64,000 nucleotides of DNA, taken from the NCBI RefSeq assembly GCF_005517195.1, contig NZ_CP040244.1:2684001-2748000 (forward strand). Reading direction: 5' to 3'. This document shows, one piece after another, positions 19,955 through 30,044 of the stretch (position 1 is the stretch's first letter; each line of letters starts with the position of its first letter). The stretch is from Streptomyces vilmorinianum. Its GTDB lineage: Bacteria; Actinomycetota; Actinomycetes; Streptomycetales; Streptomycetaceae. A program made the translations under genes and the position numbers. Below the pieces are notes generated by a model. The model had not been told where the DNA came from. It saw only the letters and a list, made by a program, of their open reading frames with translations, and searched no databases.

Positions 19955-20566
19955 ATGACGAACGCAGCGGTGGACGACCCGGCACGCGGCACGATCGGCG
20001 CGAGCCGCGCTCTCGCCTGGCTGCTGGTGATCACCGGGGCCGCCGGACTGCTCGCCTCCTGGATCATCACGATCGACAAGTTCAAGCTCCTCGAGGACCC
20101 GAACTTCACCCCGGGCTGCAGTCTCAACCCGATCGTGTCCTGCGGCAACATCATGAAGAGCGAGCAGGCCTCGGCCTTCGGCTTCCCGAACCCCATGCTC
20201 GGCCTCGTCACCTACGCGATGGTGATCGCCATCGGCGTGGGCCTCCTCGCCGGCGCCCGCTACCGCCGCTGGTACTGGCTGGGGCTGAACGCCGGCACGC
20301 TGTTCGGCGTCGGCTTCTGCACCTGGCTGATGTACCAGTCGCTGTACGAGATCAACGCGCTCTGCCTGTGGTGCTCCCTGGCCTGGGTCGCCACAATCGT
20401 CATGTTCTGGTACGTGACCTCGCACAACGTCCGCAAGGGTGTCATCCCCGCCCCCGGCGGCCTGAAGACCTTCTTCGACGAGTTCACCTGGGTGCTGCCC
20501 GTCCTGCACGTCGGGATCATCGGCATGCTGATCCTGACGCGCTGGTGGGACTTCTGGACCAGCTGA
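19955..20566 (+). CDS. Vitamin K epoxide reductase (VKOR) family membrane protein
   Basis: VKOR proteins reoxidise disulfide-forming enzymes outside the membrane and pass electrons to menaquinone. The 203-residue protein has about five membrane segments. The redox centre CLWC is Cys137 and Cys140, and the loop pair is Cys55 and Cys63 after the first segment, so all four catalytic cysteines are present. There is no fused thioredoxin domain. ATG 19955 follows GGAACGG. It is divergent from the NDH-2-like oxidoreductase, another predicted quinone enzyme. I found no DsbA-like partner in the window. Confidence 0.93.
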   Translation: MTNAAVDDPARGTIGASRALAWLLVITGAAGLLASWIITIDKFKLLEDPNFTPGCSLNPIVSCGNIMKSEQASAFGFPNPMLGLVTYAMVIAIGVGLLAGARYRRWYWLGLNAGTLFGVGFCTWLMYQSLYEINALCLWCSLAWVATIVMFWYVTSHNVRKGVIPAPGGLKTFFDEFTWVLPVLHVGIIGMLILTRWWDFWTS

Positions 20567-20612
20567 CCGCCGTCGCGGCCGACCGTGTTGTCAGTGGCGT
20601 GACCTAGGCTTC

Positions 20613-21974
20613 ATGACCGTGGAGCCCGACCTCTTTACCGCAGCCGCCGAAGAACGCCAGGAGAAGGACCCGTCCAGCAGCCCCCTGGCCGTCCGGATGC
20701 GTCCGCGCACCCTCGACGAGGTCCTCGGCCAGAAGCACCTGCTGAAGCCGGGGTCGCCGCTGCGCCGGCTCGTCGGCGAGGGCGACGGGGGTCCGGCGGG
20801 CGCCTCGTCCGTGATCCTCTGGGGGCCGCCGGGCATCGGCAAGACGACCCTCGCGTACGTGGTCTCCAAGGCGACCAACAAGCGTTTCGTGGAGCTCTCC
20901 GCGATCACGGCGGGCGTCAAGGAGGTCCGGGCGGTCATCGACGGAGCCCGCCGGGCGGCCGGGGGCTACGGCAAGGAGACCGTCCTCTTCCTCGACGAGA
21001 TCCACCGCTTCTCCAAGGCCCAGCAGGACTCGCTGCTCCCGGCGGTGGAGAACCGCTGGGTGACGCTGATCGCCGCGACGACGGAGAACCCGTACTTCTC
21101 GATCATCTCCCCCCTGCTCTCCCGCTCCCTGCTGCTCACGCTCGAACCGCTCACCGACGACGACCTGCGCGATCTGCTGAAGCGGGCCCTCACCGAGGAC
21201 CGGGGGCTCGGCGGGGCGGTCGCCCTGCCGGAGGACGCCGAGGCGCATCTGCTGCGGATCGCCGGCGGCGACGCGCGGCGGGCGCTGACCGCCCTGGAGG
21301 CGGCCGCGGGCTCGGCCATCGCCAAGCGCGAGCCGGAGATCACGCTCCAGACGGTCGAGGAGACCGTCGACCGGGCGGCCGTGAAGTACGACAGGGACGG
21401 CGACCAGCACTACGACGTGGCCAGTGCGCTCATCAAGTCGATCCGCGGCTCGGACGTGGACGCGGCGCTGCACTATCTGGCCCGGATGATCGAGGCGGGG
21501 GAGGACCCCCGGTTCATCGCCCGCCGCCTGATGATCTCGGCCAGCGAGGACATCGGCCTGGCCGACCCGACCGCCCTGCCCACGGCCGTGGCGGCGGCCC
21601 AGGCCGTCGCCATGATCGGCTTTCCCGAGGCCGCGCTGACGCTGAGCCATGCCACGATCGCCCTGGCCCTGGCCCCGAAGTCGAACGCGGCGACCCTCGC
21701 GATCTCCGCGGCCCAGGCGGACGTCCGCAACGGCCTGGCGGGCCCGGTCCCGCCGCACCTGCGTGACGGCCACTACAAGGGCGCGGCCAAACTGGGCCAC
21801 GCCCAGGGGTACGTCTATCCGCACGACGTCCCGGGCGGCATCGCGGCCCAGCAGTACGCCCCGGACGCCGTCCACGGCAGGCGCTACTACGAGCCGACCC
21901 GCTACGGCGCGGAGGCGCGGTACGCGGACGTGGTGGAGAAGGTGCGGGAGCGGTTGCGGGGCGAGGGCGGCTGA
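20613..21974 (+). CDS. rarA: Replication-associated recombination ATPase RarA (MgsA)
   Basis: AAA+ ATPase of the clamp-loader clade acting at stalled replication forks. The 453 residues contain Walker [10 protein letters not shown] (about 71-79), Walker [10 protein letters not shown] (about 126-134), sensor I AATTENP and the C-terminal tetramerisation region with [15 protein letters not shown] and YVYPHD. The start may be ATG 20613 or GTG 20619, since both are in frame and neither has a strong ribosome-binding site. It ends nine bases before the convergent DUF2470 gene with no hairpin between. Confidence 0.94.
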   Translation: MTVEPDLFTAAAEERQEKDPSSSPLAVRMRPRTLDEVLGQKHLLKPGSPLRRLVGEGDGGPAGASSVILWGPPGIGKTTLAYVVSKATNKRFVELSAITAGVKEVRAVIDGARRAAGGYGKETVLFLDEIHRFSKAQQDSLLPAVENRWVTLIAATTENPYFSIISPLLSRSLLLTLEPLTDDDLRDLLKRALTEDRGLGGAVALPEDAEAHLLRIAGGDARRALTALEAAAGSAIAKREPEITLQTVEETVDRAAVKYDRDGDQHYDVASALIKSIRGSDVDAALHYLARMIEAGEDPRFIARRLMISASEDIGLADPTALPTAVAAAQAVAMIGFPEAALTLSHATIALALAPKSNAATLAISAAQADVRNGLAGPVPPHLRDGHYKGAAKLGHAQGYVYPHDVPGGIAAQQYAPDAVHGRRYYEPTRYGAEARYADVVEKVRERLRGEGG

Positions 21975-21983
21975 CGCCGGACC

Positions 21984-22868
21984 TCAGGAGCGGGCCGCTT
22001 CGAAGAGGCGGTGCATCTCGCGCCGCAGCTCGCTGACGTCCCGTACCGGCTCGGGGAAGTCGAAGCGCGCGTCGAAGCAGTGGTGCGGCCCGGCGCTGAA
22101 GCGGATGCGCAGCCCGAAGCGGTCGAGCGCCAGCGGGGCCACGTCACGCGTCGGCACGAGGGCCGCCGAGCGCTCGCCGAGCAGACCGCTCAGCTCGCGC
22201 ACCTGCTCCCCGTGGGCCGCGTGCAGATGCTGCAGCAATTCGGTCTCGTGGGCGTGCAGGGGATCGGGGGAGGCCGCGGCGAATTCCTCCGGCTGCACCT
22301 CGCCGGCGCCCCACAGATCGTCCACGCTGGCCTCGCTCACCTCCAGGCGCAGCATCATCCGGCCGGGTTCGGCGACGCCCGGCAGGCAGGTGAGCCAGCC
22401 GGAGACCCAGGCGCGGCCGCGGATACGGTGGGGGACGGAGACCGGTGCCACGTCGGTGAGCTCCAGGACGACCGGCAGCTCGTCGTCCTGGGCGTGCGTG
22501 GCGGCCCGCACCGGCGGGGCGTCGGCGGGGAAGAGCAGGAAGATCTCGCCGTCCGGTCCGACCGCGCGGGCCTCCGGGGTCAGCTGCTCGGGGCGGGTGG
22601 CGTCGGCCCCCGGAATCAACAGCACCGCGGAGCATGTACTCTGTACGAGAGTTCGTGTGCGCTCGGCTGCTGACGGCATCCGCGCGATTTCAAGCCCGCT
22701 GGGACGCGGCTGACCATGAGCTGATCGGACCTCCGTCACGTGACCGGCTCCATGAGAGCCGGCGTCGGCCCCGCGTACTGCGGGGAGGCCGGCGTCGTCG
22801 GTTCCTTCCACGGAATCGACCTTCTTCGTGATGTCCGTGATGCGACTGGTGTTCCCAGGGCGAGACAT
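21984..22868 (-). CDS. DUF2470-domain protein, HugZ-like (possible haem-iron utilisation)
   Basis: The C-terminal 90 residues (from DPLHAHETELLQHLHAAHGE to the end) look like DUF2470, the helical domain found at the end of HugZ-type haem-degrading proteins. The preceding 120 residues, from MPSAAERTRTLV, fit the FMN-type split-barrel half. The start is uncertain. ATG 22868 has an excellent site, AAGGAG, and lies beside an iron box, but its first 63 residues are unlike the family. ATG 22679 begins the conserved part but has only a weak site. Function is inferred from domain type and is not established; the residue binding haem cannot be named. Confidence 0.7.
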   Translation of the reverse strand: MSRPGNTSRITDITKKVDSVEGTDDAGLPAVRGADAGSHGAGHVTEVRSAHGQPRPSGLEIARMPSAAERTRTLVQSTCSAVLLIPGADATRPEQLTPEARAVGPDGEIFLLFPADAPPVRAATHAQDDELPVVLELTDVAPVSVPHRIRGRAWVSGWLTCLPGVAEPGRMMLRLEVSEASVDDLWGAGEVQPEEFAAASPDPLHAHETELLQHLHAAHGEQVRELSGLLGERSAALVPTRDVAPLALDRFGLRIRFSAGPHHCFDARFDFPEPVRDVSELRREMHRLFEAARS

Positions 22869-22882
22869 GCGATCTCCTTGAG

Positions 22883-22901
22883 TAAGGTGAGCCTAACCTA
22901 A
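22883..22901. promoter_or_regulatory. Iron box (DmdR/IdeR-type operator)
   Basis: TAAGGTGAGCCTAACCTAA matches the IdeR/DmdR consensus TWAGGTWAGSCTWACCTWA at 18 of 19 positions. It lies 15 bases upstream of ATG 22868 on the minus strand and 24 bases upstream of rpsD on the plus strand. Iron-dependent repression of the DUF2470 gene is the simplest reading; an effect on rpsD cannot be excluded. Confidence 0.75.
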
Positions 22902-22924
22902 CCTACAACGGAGGTCTGGAGAAC

Positions 22925-23539
22925 GTGCCTAACCAGTCGCGTCCCAAGGTCAAGAAGTCTCGCGCGCTCGGTATCGCGCTGACGCCGAAGGCTGTCAAGT
23001 ACTTCGAAGCCCGCCCGTACCCGCCGGGCGAGCACGGCCGTGGCCGCAAGCAGAACTCGGACTACAAGGTCCGTCTGCTCGAGAAGCAGCGCCTGCGCGC
23101 TCAGTACGACATCAGCGAGCGCCAGATGGCGCGCGCCTACGACCGCGCCAAGAAGGCCGAAGGCAAGACGGGCGAGGCGCTGGTCGTCGAGCTCGAGCGT
23201 CGCCTCGACGCCCTGGTCCTGCGTTCGGGCATCGCCCGCACCATCTACCAGGCCCGCCAGATGGTCGTGCACGGTCACATCCAGGTCAACGGCCAGAAGG
23301 TCGACAAGCCGTCCTTCCGCGTCCGTCCGGACGACGTCGTGATGGTCCGCGAGCGCTCCCGCGAGAAGCCCCTGTTCCAGGTTGCCCGCGAGGGTGGCTT
23401 CGCCGCCGACGGTGAGACCCCGCGCTACCTGCAGGTCAACCTGAAGGCCCTGGCCTTCCGCCTCGACCGCGACCCGAACCGCAAGGAAATCCCGGTCATC
23501 TGCGACGAGCAGCTGGTCGTCGAGTACTACGCCCGCTGA
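22925..23539 (+). CDS. rpsD: 30S ribosomal protein S4
   Basis: S4 is a primary 16S rRNA-binding protein of the small subunit. The 204-residue product starts [16 protein letters not shown] and has the [12 protein letters not shown] segment and an S4 RNA-binding domain ([29 protein letters not shown]). Start GTG 22925 follows CGGAGGTCTGGAG. It stands apart from the other ribosomal genes, as is usual for Streptomyces rpsD here. A hairpin at 23574 follows. Confidence 0.97.
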   Translation: MPNQSRPKVKKSRALGIALTPKAVKYFEARPYPPGEHGRGRKQNSDYKVRLLEKQRLRAQYDISERQMARAYDRAKKAEGKTGEALVVELERRLDALVLRSGIARTIYQARQMVVHGHIQVNGQKVDKPSFRVRPDDVVMVRERSREKPLFQVAREGGFAADGETPRYLQVNLKALAFRLDRDPNRKEIPVICDEQLVVEYYAR

Positions 23540-23570
23540 TCCAGCCGGCTCAGTACCACCCACGCGGTGT

Positions 23571-25745
23571 TCAGCCCGCCGCTTCCCCGCCCTTACCGGT
23601 GGGGGAGCCGGCGGGCTTCCGCGTTCCCGGGGCCAGGACCGTCGTCGTACGGAACGGCCGCGGCGAGTGCGGACCCGCGCGGTGTGTGGCCGGATTCCAC
23701 CGCTTGCTCAGCGCCCGTTCCACCGTCGCGTCCAGCGAGAGCCGCTGCCCCTCCCGCACCGCCGCCCCGTAGCGCTCCGCCCCGAGCAGCTCACCCGCCT
23801 GCCGCTCGCACAGCGCCCGCGCCCCGTTGAAGTGACCCGAGCCGAACAGCTGCAGGCCCACCGAGTCCCACACCGGCAACGTGGCGCCCTGAAGCACCGC
23901 CGCCTCCGCCGGATCGCCCTCGCTCGCCGTCACCAGCGCCAGCAGCTCGATCGCCAGGACCAGACCCACCAGATCGTGGAAGGTGTGGTTGATCGTGACG
24001 CACTCGGTGAGCAGCTCCCGCGCCTCGCCGTGATCGCCCCCGGTCCACGCCGCGTACGCCAGCACATAGAGCGCGTACGCCCTGGTCCAGCGCTCGCCAC
24101 GCTCCTCGCAGATCTCCCGTACCTCCGCGCACAGCGCGACCGCGCCCTCCAGATCGCCCTGGAAGACCCGGGCCATCGCCAGCTCGACCTGCCCCATCAG
24201 CACGTTGCTGTTCAGCTCGCCGAGCTCCCGGTACTGCTCCAGGGCCCGGCCGATCAGCTCCTCCGCCCGGGGCATGTCGTCCGAGAGCAGCGCGAGACAG
24301 CCCATCCGATGCGTGGCGTACGCCTCCGCCACCGCGTTCCCGGCCGAGCGGGCCCGCTCGCCGCACTCGTGCAGCGCCGCCACGGCCGCCGTGCCGTCCC
24401 CCTGCAGGATCGCCACATAGCCGAGCACCCACAGCGCCTTCAGCCGGGCGTCCGCGTGCTCGCAGTGCTCCGGTCCGAGAGCCAGCGCCCGCTCCAGCCA
24501 GTGCCGGCCTTCCGACAGACGCCCGCACCCCACCCAGGAGAACCAGAGCGTCCCCGCGAGATGCTGCGCCAGATGGGCCTCGCCCGGCCGTTCCAGACAG
24601 AGCTCCAGGGCCGCGCGCAGATTGGGCAGCGCCGCGTCCGTACAGGCCGCGACCTCGGCCTGGCGCGGGCTGAACCACTCCAGCTCGCACCACGTGGCCA
24701 GCCCCATGTACCAGTCGCGGTGCCGACGGCGCATGCGCTCGGTGTCGCCGAGGGCCGCGAGCCACTCCGCGCCGTACGCGGCGACCGTATCCAATATCCG
24801 ATATCTCGGACCCGCCGCGGTGTCCTCCCGCGCGACCAGCGACTGGGCGAGCAGGCCGCCGAGCGCCTCCAGGACCCGCTCCGGAGGAAGATCCGGACCG
24901 CCGCAGACGTACTCCACCGCCTCCAGGTCGAACGGCCCGGCGAAGACCGAGAGCCGCGCCCACAGCAGCCGCTCCTCCGGCGTGCACAGCTCATGACTCC
25001 AGCCGATCGCCGTCCGCAGCGTCTGATGACGGGGCAGCGCCCCGCGCGCCCCGTCCGTGAGCAGCCGGAACCGGTCGTGGAGCCGGTCCAGCATCCCCTC
25101 CACCGTGAGCAGGGGCATCCTGGCGGCCGCCAGCTCCAGCGCCAGCGGAATCCCGTCGAGCCGCCGGCACAGCTCGAGCACGGCGGCGCTCTCGAAGGTC
25201 CCGGTCGCGCCGCCCGGGCCTCCGGCGGCCGCCGCGCGGTCCCCGAAGAGACGCACCGCGTCCTCGTCGCCCATCGGCGCCAGCGTGAACACCGCCTCCC
25301 CGTCCACGCGCAGCGGGCGGCGGCCCACCGCGAGCACGGTGAGCCCGGGGGAGCGCCGCAGCAGCTCCCGTACCAGCGGGGCGCACTCCTCGACGAGGTG
25401 CTCGAAACCGTCCACGACCAGGAGCAGCCGGCGCTCCGCGAGATGGTCGGTGAGCGTCTTGAGCGGCGGGCGCAGCGTGTGGTCGGTCAGCCCCAGCGCC
25501 TCGACCAGGGCGAGGGCCACCAGATCCGGGTCGCGCAGCGCCGAGAGATCGGCCAGCCAGACCCCGTCGACGTACCGTTTCGCCGCCGCGGAGGCGGCTC
25601 CCAGGGCGAGCCGGGTCTTGCCGACACCGCCCACCCCGACGACCGTGACCAGGCGGAAGTCCCCGAGGAGCCGGTGCAGTTCGTCCCACTCGCCGGCCCG
25701 CCCGATGAACCGGTTCAGCTCCGCCGGGAGATTGCTCCTTCGCAT
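23571..25745 (-). CDS. Large regulator-type P-loop ATPase with helical repeats, no DNA-binding domain seen
   Basis: The 724 residues start MRRSNLPAELNRFIGRAGEW, the usual opening of STAND/LuxR-class ATPase regulators. Walker A is GVGGVGKT at 37-44 and Walker B LLLVVDGFEHL with Asp111; the GRRPLRVDGE segment and IPLALELAAARM complete the NTPase core. About residues 400-680 are tetratricopeptide-like helices. Relatives usually end in a LuxR helix-turn-helix; this one ends in a basic, Pro/Gly-rich tail with none. It may have lost DNA binding or act through a partner. ATG 25745 has a weak site; GTG 25775 is an alternative. Ligand unknown. Confidence 0.82.
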   Translation of the reverse strand: MRRSNLPAELNRFIGRAGEWDELHRLLGDFRLVTVVGVGGVGKTRLALGAASAAAKRYVDGVWLADLSALRDPDLVALALVEALGLTDHTLRPPLKTLTDHLAERRLLLVVDGFEHLVEECAPLVRELLRRSPGLTVLAVGRRPLRVDGEAVFTLAPMGDEDAVRLFGDRAAAAGGPGGATGTFESAAVLELCRRLDGIPLALELAAARMPLLTVEGMLDRLHDRFRLLTDGARGALPRHQTLRTAIGWSHELCTPEERLLWARLSVFAGPFDLEAVEYVCGGPDLPPERVLEALGGLLAQSLVAREDTAAGPRYRILDTVAAYGAEWLAALGDTERMRRRHRDWYMGLATWCELEWFSPRQAEVAACTDAALPNLRAALELCLERPGEAHLAQHLAGTLWFSWVGCGRLSEGRHWLERALALGPEHCEHADARLKALWVLGYVAILQGDGTAAVAALHECGERARSAGNAVAEAYATHRMGCLALLSDDMPRAEELIGRALEQYRELGELNSNVLMGQVELAMARVFQGDLEGAVALCAEVREICEERGERWTRAYALYVLAYAAWTGGDHGEARELLTECVTINHTFHDLVGLVLAIELLALVTASEGDPAEAAVLQGATLPVWDSVGLQLFGSGHFNGARALCERQAGELLGAERYGAAVREGQRLSLDATVERALSKRWNPATHRAGPHSPRPFRTTTVLAPGTRKPAGSPTGKGGEAAG
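23574..23616 (+). terminator. Terminator-like hairpin after rpsD
   Basis: GCCCGCCGCTTCCCC (23574-23588) pairs with GGGGGAGCCGGCGGGC (23601-23616), with small irregularities. It overlaps the last codons of the convergent ATPase gene. Confidence 0.5.
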
Positions 25746-25916
25746 GGAACACGGAGCGTACTCATCCGCACGCACTCCGTACAATCGGATCGGGCAAGTC
25801 CCCGCTCGGGAGCCGCGATGCACCCCCCTAATGCGGTACGGGGAAAGACCGCGGGCGCGATAGGGTCGGAGGACGACTTTTGGCAAGGGCCCAACGACAG
25901 CAGAGAGCGGTGCGGA

Positions 25917-26348
25917 GTGACCGGTGGAGAGGTTGCCGGGATTCTGGTGGCCGTGTTCTGGGCGATTCTGGTCTCCTTCCTCGCCGTGGTTCTGGTGAGG
26001 CTGGCGCAGACGCTCAAGGCGACCACCAAGCTGGTGGCGGACGTGACCGAGCAGGCCGTCCCGCTGCTCAGCGACGCCTCCGCCACCGTGCGGTCGGCAC
26101 AGACCCAGCTCGACCGGGTCGACGCGATCGCCTCGGACGTCCAGGAGGTCACCTCCAACGCCTCGGCGCTCTCCACCACCGTCGCCTCCACCTTCGGCGG
26201 CCCGCTCGTCAAGGTCGCGGCCTTCGGCTACGGGGTGCGCAGGGCGCTCGGCCGCAGCCGTGAGGACGCGCCGCCGGCGCCCGCGCGCCGTACCGTCGTC
26301 GTCGGTCGTACCGTGCCGGCCGCGAGGCGCCGGAAGCAGAAGGGCTGA
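25917..26348 (+). CDS. DUF948 membrane protein
   Basis: The 143-residue product has one N-terminal membrane segment (GILVAVFWAILVSFLAVVLV, about 8-27) followed by a long helix (LAQTLKATTKLVADVTEQA...) typical of DUF948, and a basic tail. Function unknown. GTG 25917 is chosen by position; the frame remains open far upstream because of GC bias. It is followed six bases later by a second small gene and then alaS, a conserved arrangement in Streptomyces. Confidence 0.82.
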   Translation: MTGGEVAGILVAVFWAILVSFLAVVLVRLAQTLKATTKLVADVTEQAVPLLSDASATVRSAQTQLDRVDAIASDVQEVTSNASALSTTVASTFGGPLVKVAAFGYGVRRALGRSREDAPPAPARRTVVVGRTVPAARRRKQKG

Positions 26349-26354
26349 GCCGCG

Positions 26355-26696
26355 ATGTTCCGCCGCACGTTCTGGTTCACCGCAGGCGCCGCAGCCGGCG
26401 TGTGGGCCACCACCAAGGTCAACCGGAAGCTGAAGCAGCTGACCCCGGAGAGCCTCGCCGCGCAGGCGGCGAACAAGGCGATCGAGACCGGCCACCGCCT
26501 GAAGGACTTCGCCCTCGACGTGAGGGCCGGCATGGTCCAGCGGGAGGCCGAACTGGGCGAGGCGCTCGGCCTGGAGGCACCGGTCGACGCTCCCGTGAAC
26601 CGAGAGCTCCCGGGGCCGCGCCGCAGGTCCGCGCTCGCCCCCACCCCGAACACCACCACGACCACGTATTCGTACAACCGGAATGAGGACCACTGA
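26355..26696 (+). CDS. Small conserved protein upstream of alaS (DUF6167-like)
   Basis: The 113 residues begin [20 protein letters not shown], a likely membrane anchor or signal, followed by a helix ([20 protein letters not shown]) and a hydrophilic tail with [11 protein letters not shown] know it only as a conserved neighbour of alaS; the DUF6167 label is from memory. Its stop overlaps the alaS start by one base, so the genes are co-translated. Confidence 0.8.
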   Translation: MFRRTFWFTAGAAAGVWATTKVNRKLKQLTPESLAAQAANKAIETGHRLKDFALDVRAGMVQREAELGEALGLEAPVDAPVNRELPGPRRRSALAPTPNTTTTTYSYNRNEDH

Positions 26697-29380
26697 TGGA
26701 GTCGGCTGAAATCCGCCGCCGCTGGCTGAGCTTCTTCGAGGAGCGCGGGCACACCGTCGTGCCTTCGGCGTCGCTCATCGCGGACGACCCGACTCTGCTT
26801 CTGGTCCCCGCCGGCATGGTTCCCTTCAAGCCGTACTTCCTCGGCGAGGTGAAGCCGCCGTTCTCGCGCGCCTCCAGCGTGCAGAAGTGCGTGCGCACGC
26901 CGGACATCGAGGAGGTCGGCAAGACCACCCGTCACGGCACGTTCTTCCAGATGTGCGGCAACTTCTCCTTCGGCGACTACTTCAAGGAAGGCGCCATCAA
27001 GCTCGCCTGGGAGCTGCTGACCACCGCGGTGGAGCACGGCGGCTACGGGCTGGAGCCGGAGAAGCTCTGGATCACTGTCTACCAGGAGGACGACGAGGCC
27101 GAGCAGATCTGGCGCGACGTCGTCGGCGTCCCCGCCGAGCGCATCCAGCGCCTCGGCAAGAAGGACAACTACTGGTCGATGGGCGTCCCCGGCCCCTGCG
27201 GTCCGTGCTCCGAGATCAACTACGACCGCGGCCCCGAGTTCGGCGTCGAGGGCGGCCCGGCCGTCAACGACGAGCGGTACGTGGAGATCTGGAACCTGGT
27301 CTTCATGCAGTACGAGCGCGGCGAGGGCACCGGCAAGGAGGACTTCCCGATCCTCGGCGAGCTGCCGTCCAAGAACATCGACACCGGCCTCGGCCTCGAG
27401 CGCCTCGCGATGATCCTGCAGGGCGTACAGAACATGTACGAGACCGACACCCTCCAGGTCGTCATCGACAAGGCCACCGAACTCACCGGCGTCGCCTACG
27501 GCAAGGCCCACGAGAGCGACGTCTCGCTGCGCGTGGTCGCCGACCACATGCGTACGTCCGTGATGCTCATCGGCGACGGCGTCACCCCGGGCAACGAGGG
27601 CCGCGGCTACGTGCTGCGCCGCATCATGCGCCGCGCCATCCGCAACATGCGCCTGCTGGGCGCCACGGGCCCGGTCGTCCAGGACCTGGTCGACGTGGTC
27701 ATCAACACCATGGGCGAGCAGTACCCGGAGCTCGTCACCGACCGCAAGCGGATCGAGACCGTCGCGCTGGCCGAGGAGGCCCGCTTCCTCAAGACGCTCA
27801 ACGCCGGCTCGAACGTGCTCGACGGCGCCGTCAACGAGACCAAGGCCGCCGGCAGCACCGTCCTGCCCGGCGACAAGGCGTTCCTGCTCCACGACACCTG
27901 GGGCTTCCCGATCGACCTGACCCTGGAGATCGCCGCCGAGCAGGGTCTCTCCGTCGACGAGGCCGGCTTCCGCCGCCTGATGCAGGAGCAGCGGGACAAG
28001 GCCAAGGCCGACGCCAAGGCCAAGAAGACCGGCCACGCCGACGTCGCCGCCTACCGCGAGATCGCGGACGGCAACGGCGCCACCGAGTTCACCGGCTACA
28101 CCAACACCGAGGGCGAGACCACCGTCGTCGGCCTGCTGGTCAACGGTGTCCCCTCGCCGGCCGCCTCCGAGGGCGACGAGGTCGAGGTCGTCCTCGACCG
28201 CACCCCGTTCTACGCCGAGGGCGGCGGCCAGCTCGCCGACCAGGGCCGCATCCGCCTGCACAGCGGCGCCGTCATCGAGGTCCGCGACGTGCAGCAGCCG
28301 GTCCCCGGCGTCTCCGTGCACAAGGGCTCCGTCCAGGTCGGCGAGGTGACCATCGGCTCCACCGCCTACGCCGCCATCGACGTCCGCCGCCGCCGGGCCA
28401 TCGCCCGCGCCCACTCGGCCACGCACCTCACGCACCAGGCGCTGCGCGACGCGCTCGGCCCGACGGCCGCCCAGGCCGGCTCGGAGAACTCGCCCGGCCG
28501 CTTCCGCTTCGACTTCGGCTCGCCCAACGCCGTGCCCGGCGCGGTCCTGACGGACGTCGAGCAGAAGATCAACGAGGTCCTCGCCCGCGAGCTCGACGTG
28601 CACGCCGAGGTCATGCCGATCGACGAGGCCAAGCGCCAGGGTGCCATCGCCGAGTTCGGCGAGAAGTACGGCGAGAAGGTCCGCGTCGTCACCATCGGCG
28701 ACTTCTCCAAGGAGCTGTGCGGCGGTACGCACGTCCACAACACCGCCCAGCTGGGCCTGGTGAAGCTGCTCGGCGAGTCGTCCATCGGCAGTGGCGTGCG
28801 CCGTGTCGAGGCCCTCGTCGGTGTCGACGCGTACAACTTCCTCGCCCGTGAGCACACGGTCGTCGCCCAGCTCCAGGAGCTGGTCAAGGGACGTCCCGAG
28901 GAGCTTCCGGAGAAGATCTCCTCCATGCTCGGCAAGCTGAAGGACGCCGAGAAGGAGATCGAGAAGTTCCGCGCCGAGAAGGTCCTGCAGGCCGCCGCCG
29001 GTCTCGTCGAGGGCGCCAAGGACATCCGCGGCGTCGCGCTCGTCACCGGCCAGGTTCCGGACGGCACGTCCGCCGACGACCTGCGCAAGCTGGTCCTCGA
29101 CGTCCGCGGCCGGCTGGACAATCTTTCCGGGGCGGGCGACCGCCCGGCCGTCGTGGCCCTGTTCACCACCGCCAACGGCCGCCCGCTGACGGTCATCGCC
29201 ACCAACGAGGCCGCCCGCGAGCGCGGTCTCAAGGCCGGCGAGCTGGTCCGTACCGCCGCGAAGACCCTCGGCGGCGGCGGTGGCGGCAAGCCGGACGTCG
29301 CCCAGGGCGGCGGCCAGAACCCCGAGGCGATCGGCGAGGCCATCGAGGCTGTCGAGCGTGCCGTGGTGGAGACCTCGTGA
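26696..29380 (+). CDS. alaS: Alanyl-tRNA synthetase
   Basis: Class II synthetase charging tRNA-Ala, with an editing domain. The 894 residues start [19 protein letters not shown]. The catalytic core includes [20 protein letters not shown] and the GLGLERLAM motif 3. The editing site has HSATHLTH (about residues 569-576) and CGGTH (about 673-677), all zinc ligands present. The glycine-rich end [15 protein letters not shown] is the C-Ala domain. The length is normal. The start overlaps the previous gene by one base. Confidence 0.97.
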   Translation: MESAEIRRRWLSFFEERGHTVVPSASLIADDPTLLLVPAGMVPFKPYFLGEVKPPFSRASSVQKCVRTPDIEEVGKTTRHGTFFQMCGNFSFGDYFKEGAIKLAWELLTTAVEHGGYGLEPEKLWITVYQEDDEAEQIWRDVVGVPAERIQRLGKKDNYWSMGVPGPCGPCSEINYDRGPEFGVEGGPAVNDERYVEIWNLVFMQYERGEGTGKEDFPILGELPSKNIDTGLGLERLAMILQGVQNMYETDTLQVVIDKATELTGVAYGKAHESDVSLRVVADHMRTSVMLIGDGVTPGNEGRGYVLRRIMRRAIRNMRLLGATGPVVQDLVDVVINTMGEQYPELVTDRKRIETVALAEEARFLKTLNAGSNVLDGAVNETKAAGSTVLPGDKAFLLHDTWGFPIDLTLEIAAEQGLSVDEAGFRRLMQEQRDKAKADAKAKKTGHADVAAYREIADGNGATEFTGYTNTEGETTVVGLLVNGVPSPAASEGDEVEVVLDRTPFYAEGGGQLADQGRIRLHSGAVIEVRDVQQPVPGVSVHKGSVQVGEVTIGSTAYAAIDVRRRRAIARAHSATHLTHQALRDALGPTAAQAGSENSPGRFRFDFGSPNAVPGAVLTDVEQKINEVLARELDVHAEVMPIDEAKRQGAIAEFGEKYGEKVRVVTIGDFSKELCGGTHVHNTAQLGLVKLLGESSIGSGVRRVEALVGVDAYNFLAREHTVVAQLQELVKGRPEELPEKISSMLGKLKDAEKEIEKFRAEKVLQAAAGLVEGAKDIRGVALVTGQVPDGTSADDLRKLVLDVRGRLDNLSGAGDRPAVVALFTTANGRPLTVIATNEAARERGLKAGELVRTAAKTLGGGGGGKPDVAQGGGQNPEAIGEAIEAVERAVVETS

Positions 29381-29477
29381 GCGACGTCCGTGCGGCCACC
29401 GGGTCGCGGTCGACGACGATGCCCGCACTGGTGCGCCGCTCGGGCGGAGAAGCGAACAATGGGGGAGGGGCGTGACG

Positions 29478-29942
29478 ATGCGCCGCGGTCGTCGTCTCGC
29501 GATCGACGTCGGGGACGCCCGGATCGGGGTCGCCTCGTGCGACCCCGACGGGGTCCTCGCCACGCCGGTGGAGACCGTGCCGGGACGTGACGTCCCGGCC
29601 GCCCACCGGCGGTTGAGGCAGATCGTCGAGGAGTACGAACCGATCGAGGTCGTGGTCGGCCTCCCTCGCTCCCTCTCCGGGGGCGAGGGCCCGGCCGCGG
29701 CCAAGGTCCGGCGCTTCGCCCAGGAGCTGGCGAAGGGCATCGCCCCGGTGCCGGTCCGCCTGGTCGACGAGCGGATGACGACGGTGACGGCCACGCAGGG
29801 GCTGCGGGCCTCGGGGGTGAAGGCGAAGAAGGGGCGGTCCGTCATCGATCAGGCCGCCGCGGTGATCATCCTTCAGAACGCTCTTGAGTCCGAACGGGTA
29901 TCAGGTAATCCGCCCGGCGAGGGCGTCGAAGTGGTCATCTGA
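29478..29942 (+). CDS. ruvX: Putative pre-16S rRNA nuclease RuvX (YqgF)
   Basis: RNase H-fold Holliday junction resolvase-like protein; E. coli YqgF matures the 16S rRNA 5' end. The 154 residues show RRLAIDVGDARIGVASCDPDG with the first catalytic Asp, VVVGLPRSLSGG, the VRLVDERMTT Glu and the final Asp in SVIDQAAAVIIL. ATG 29478 has GGGGGAGGGG at good spacing; GTG 29472 in frame is too close. The order alaS-ruvX-mltG-aroE is conserved in actinobacteria. Confidence 0.93.
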   Translation: MRRGRRLAIDVGDARIGVASCDPDGVLATPVETVPGRDVPAAHRRLRQIVEEYEPIEVVVGLPRSLSGGEGPAAAKVRRFAQELAKGIAPVPVRLVDERMTTVTATQGLRASGVKAKKGRSVIDQAAAVIILQNALESERVSGNPPGEGVEVVI

Positions 29943-30044
29943 TCGCGATACGGTAACGTTCCGCGCGATGCGGCGGTGTTCGAACAGCTGCCGCACAACG
30001 TAGAGGCGGATCGTCCGGAAGCCTCGCGGCTGTTTTGGGGATCG

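Noticed and set aside
26228..29845. A very long antisense open frame opposite alaS and ruvX
   Set aside because: High GC opens frames opposite real genes. The product is low-complexity, Gly/Asp/Val/Leu-rich and has no family motif. The same applies to 44562-48152 opposite carB and 4720-7269.
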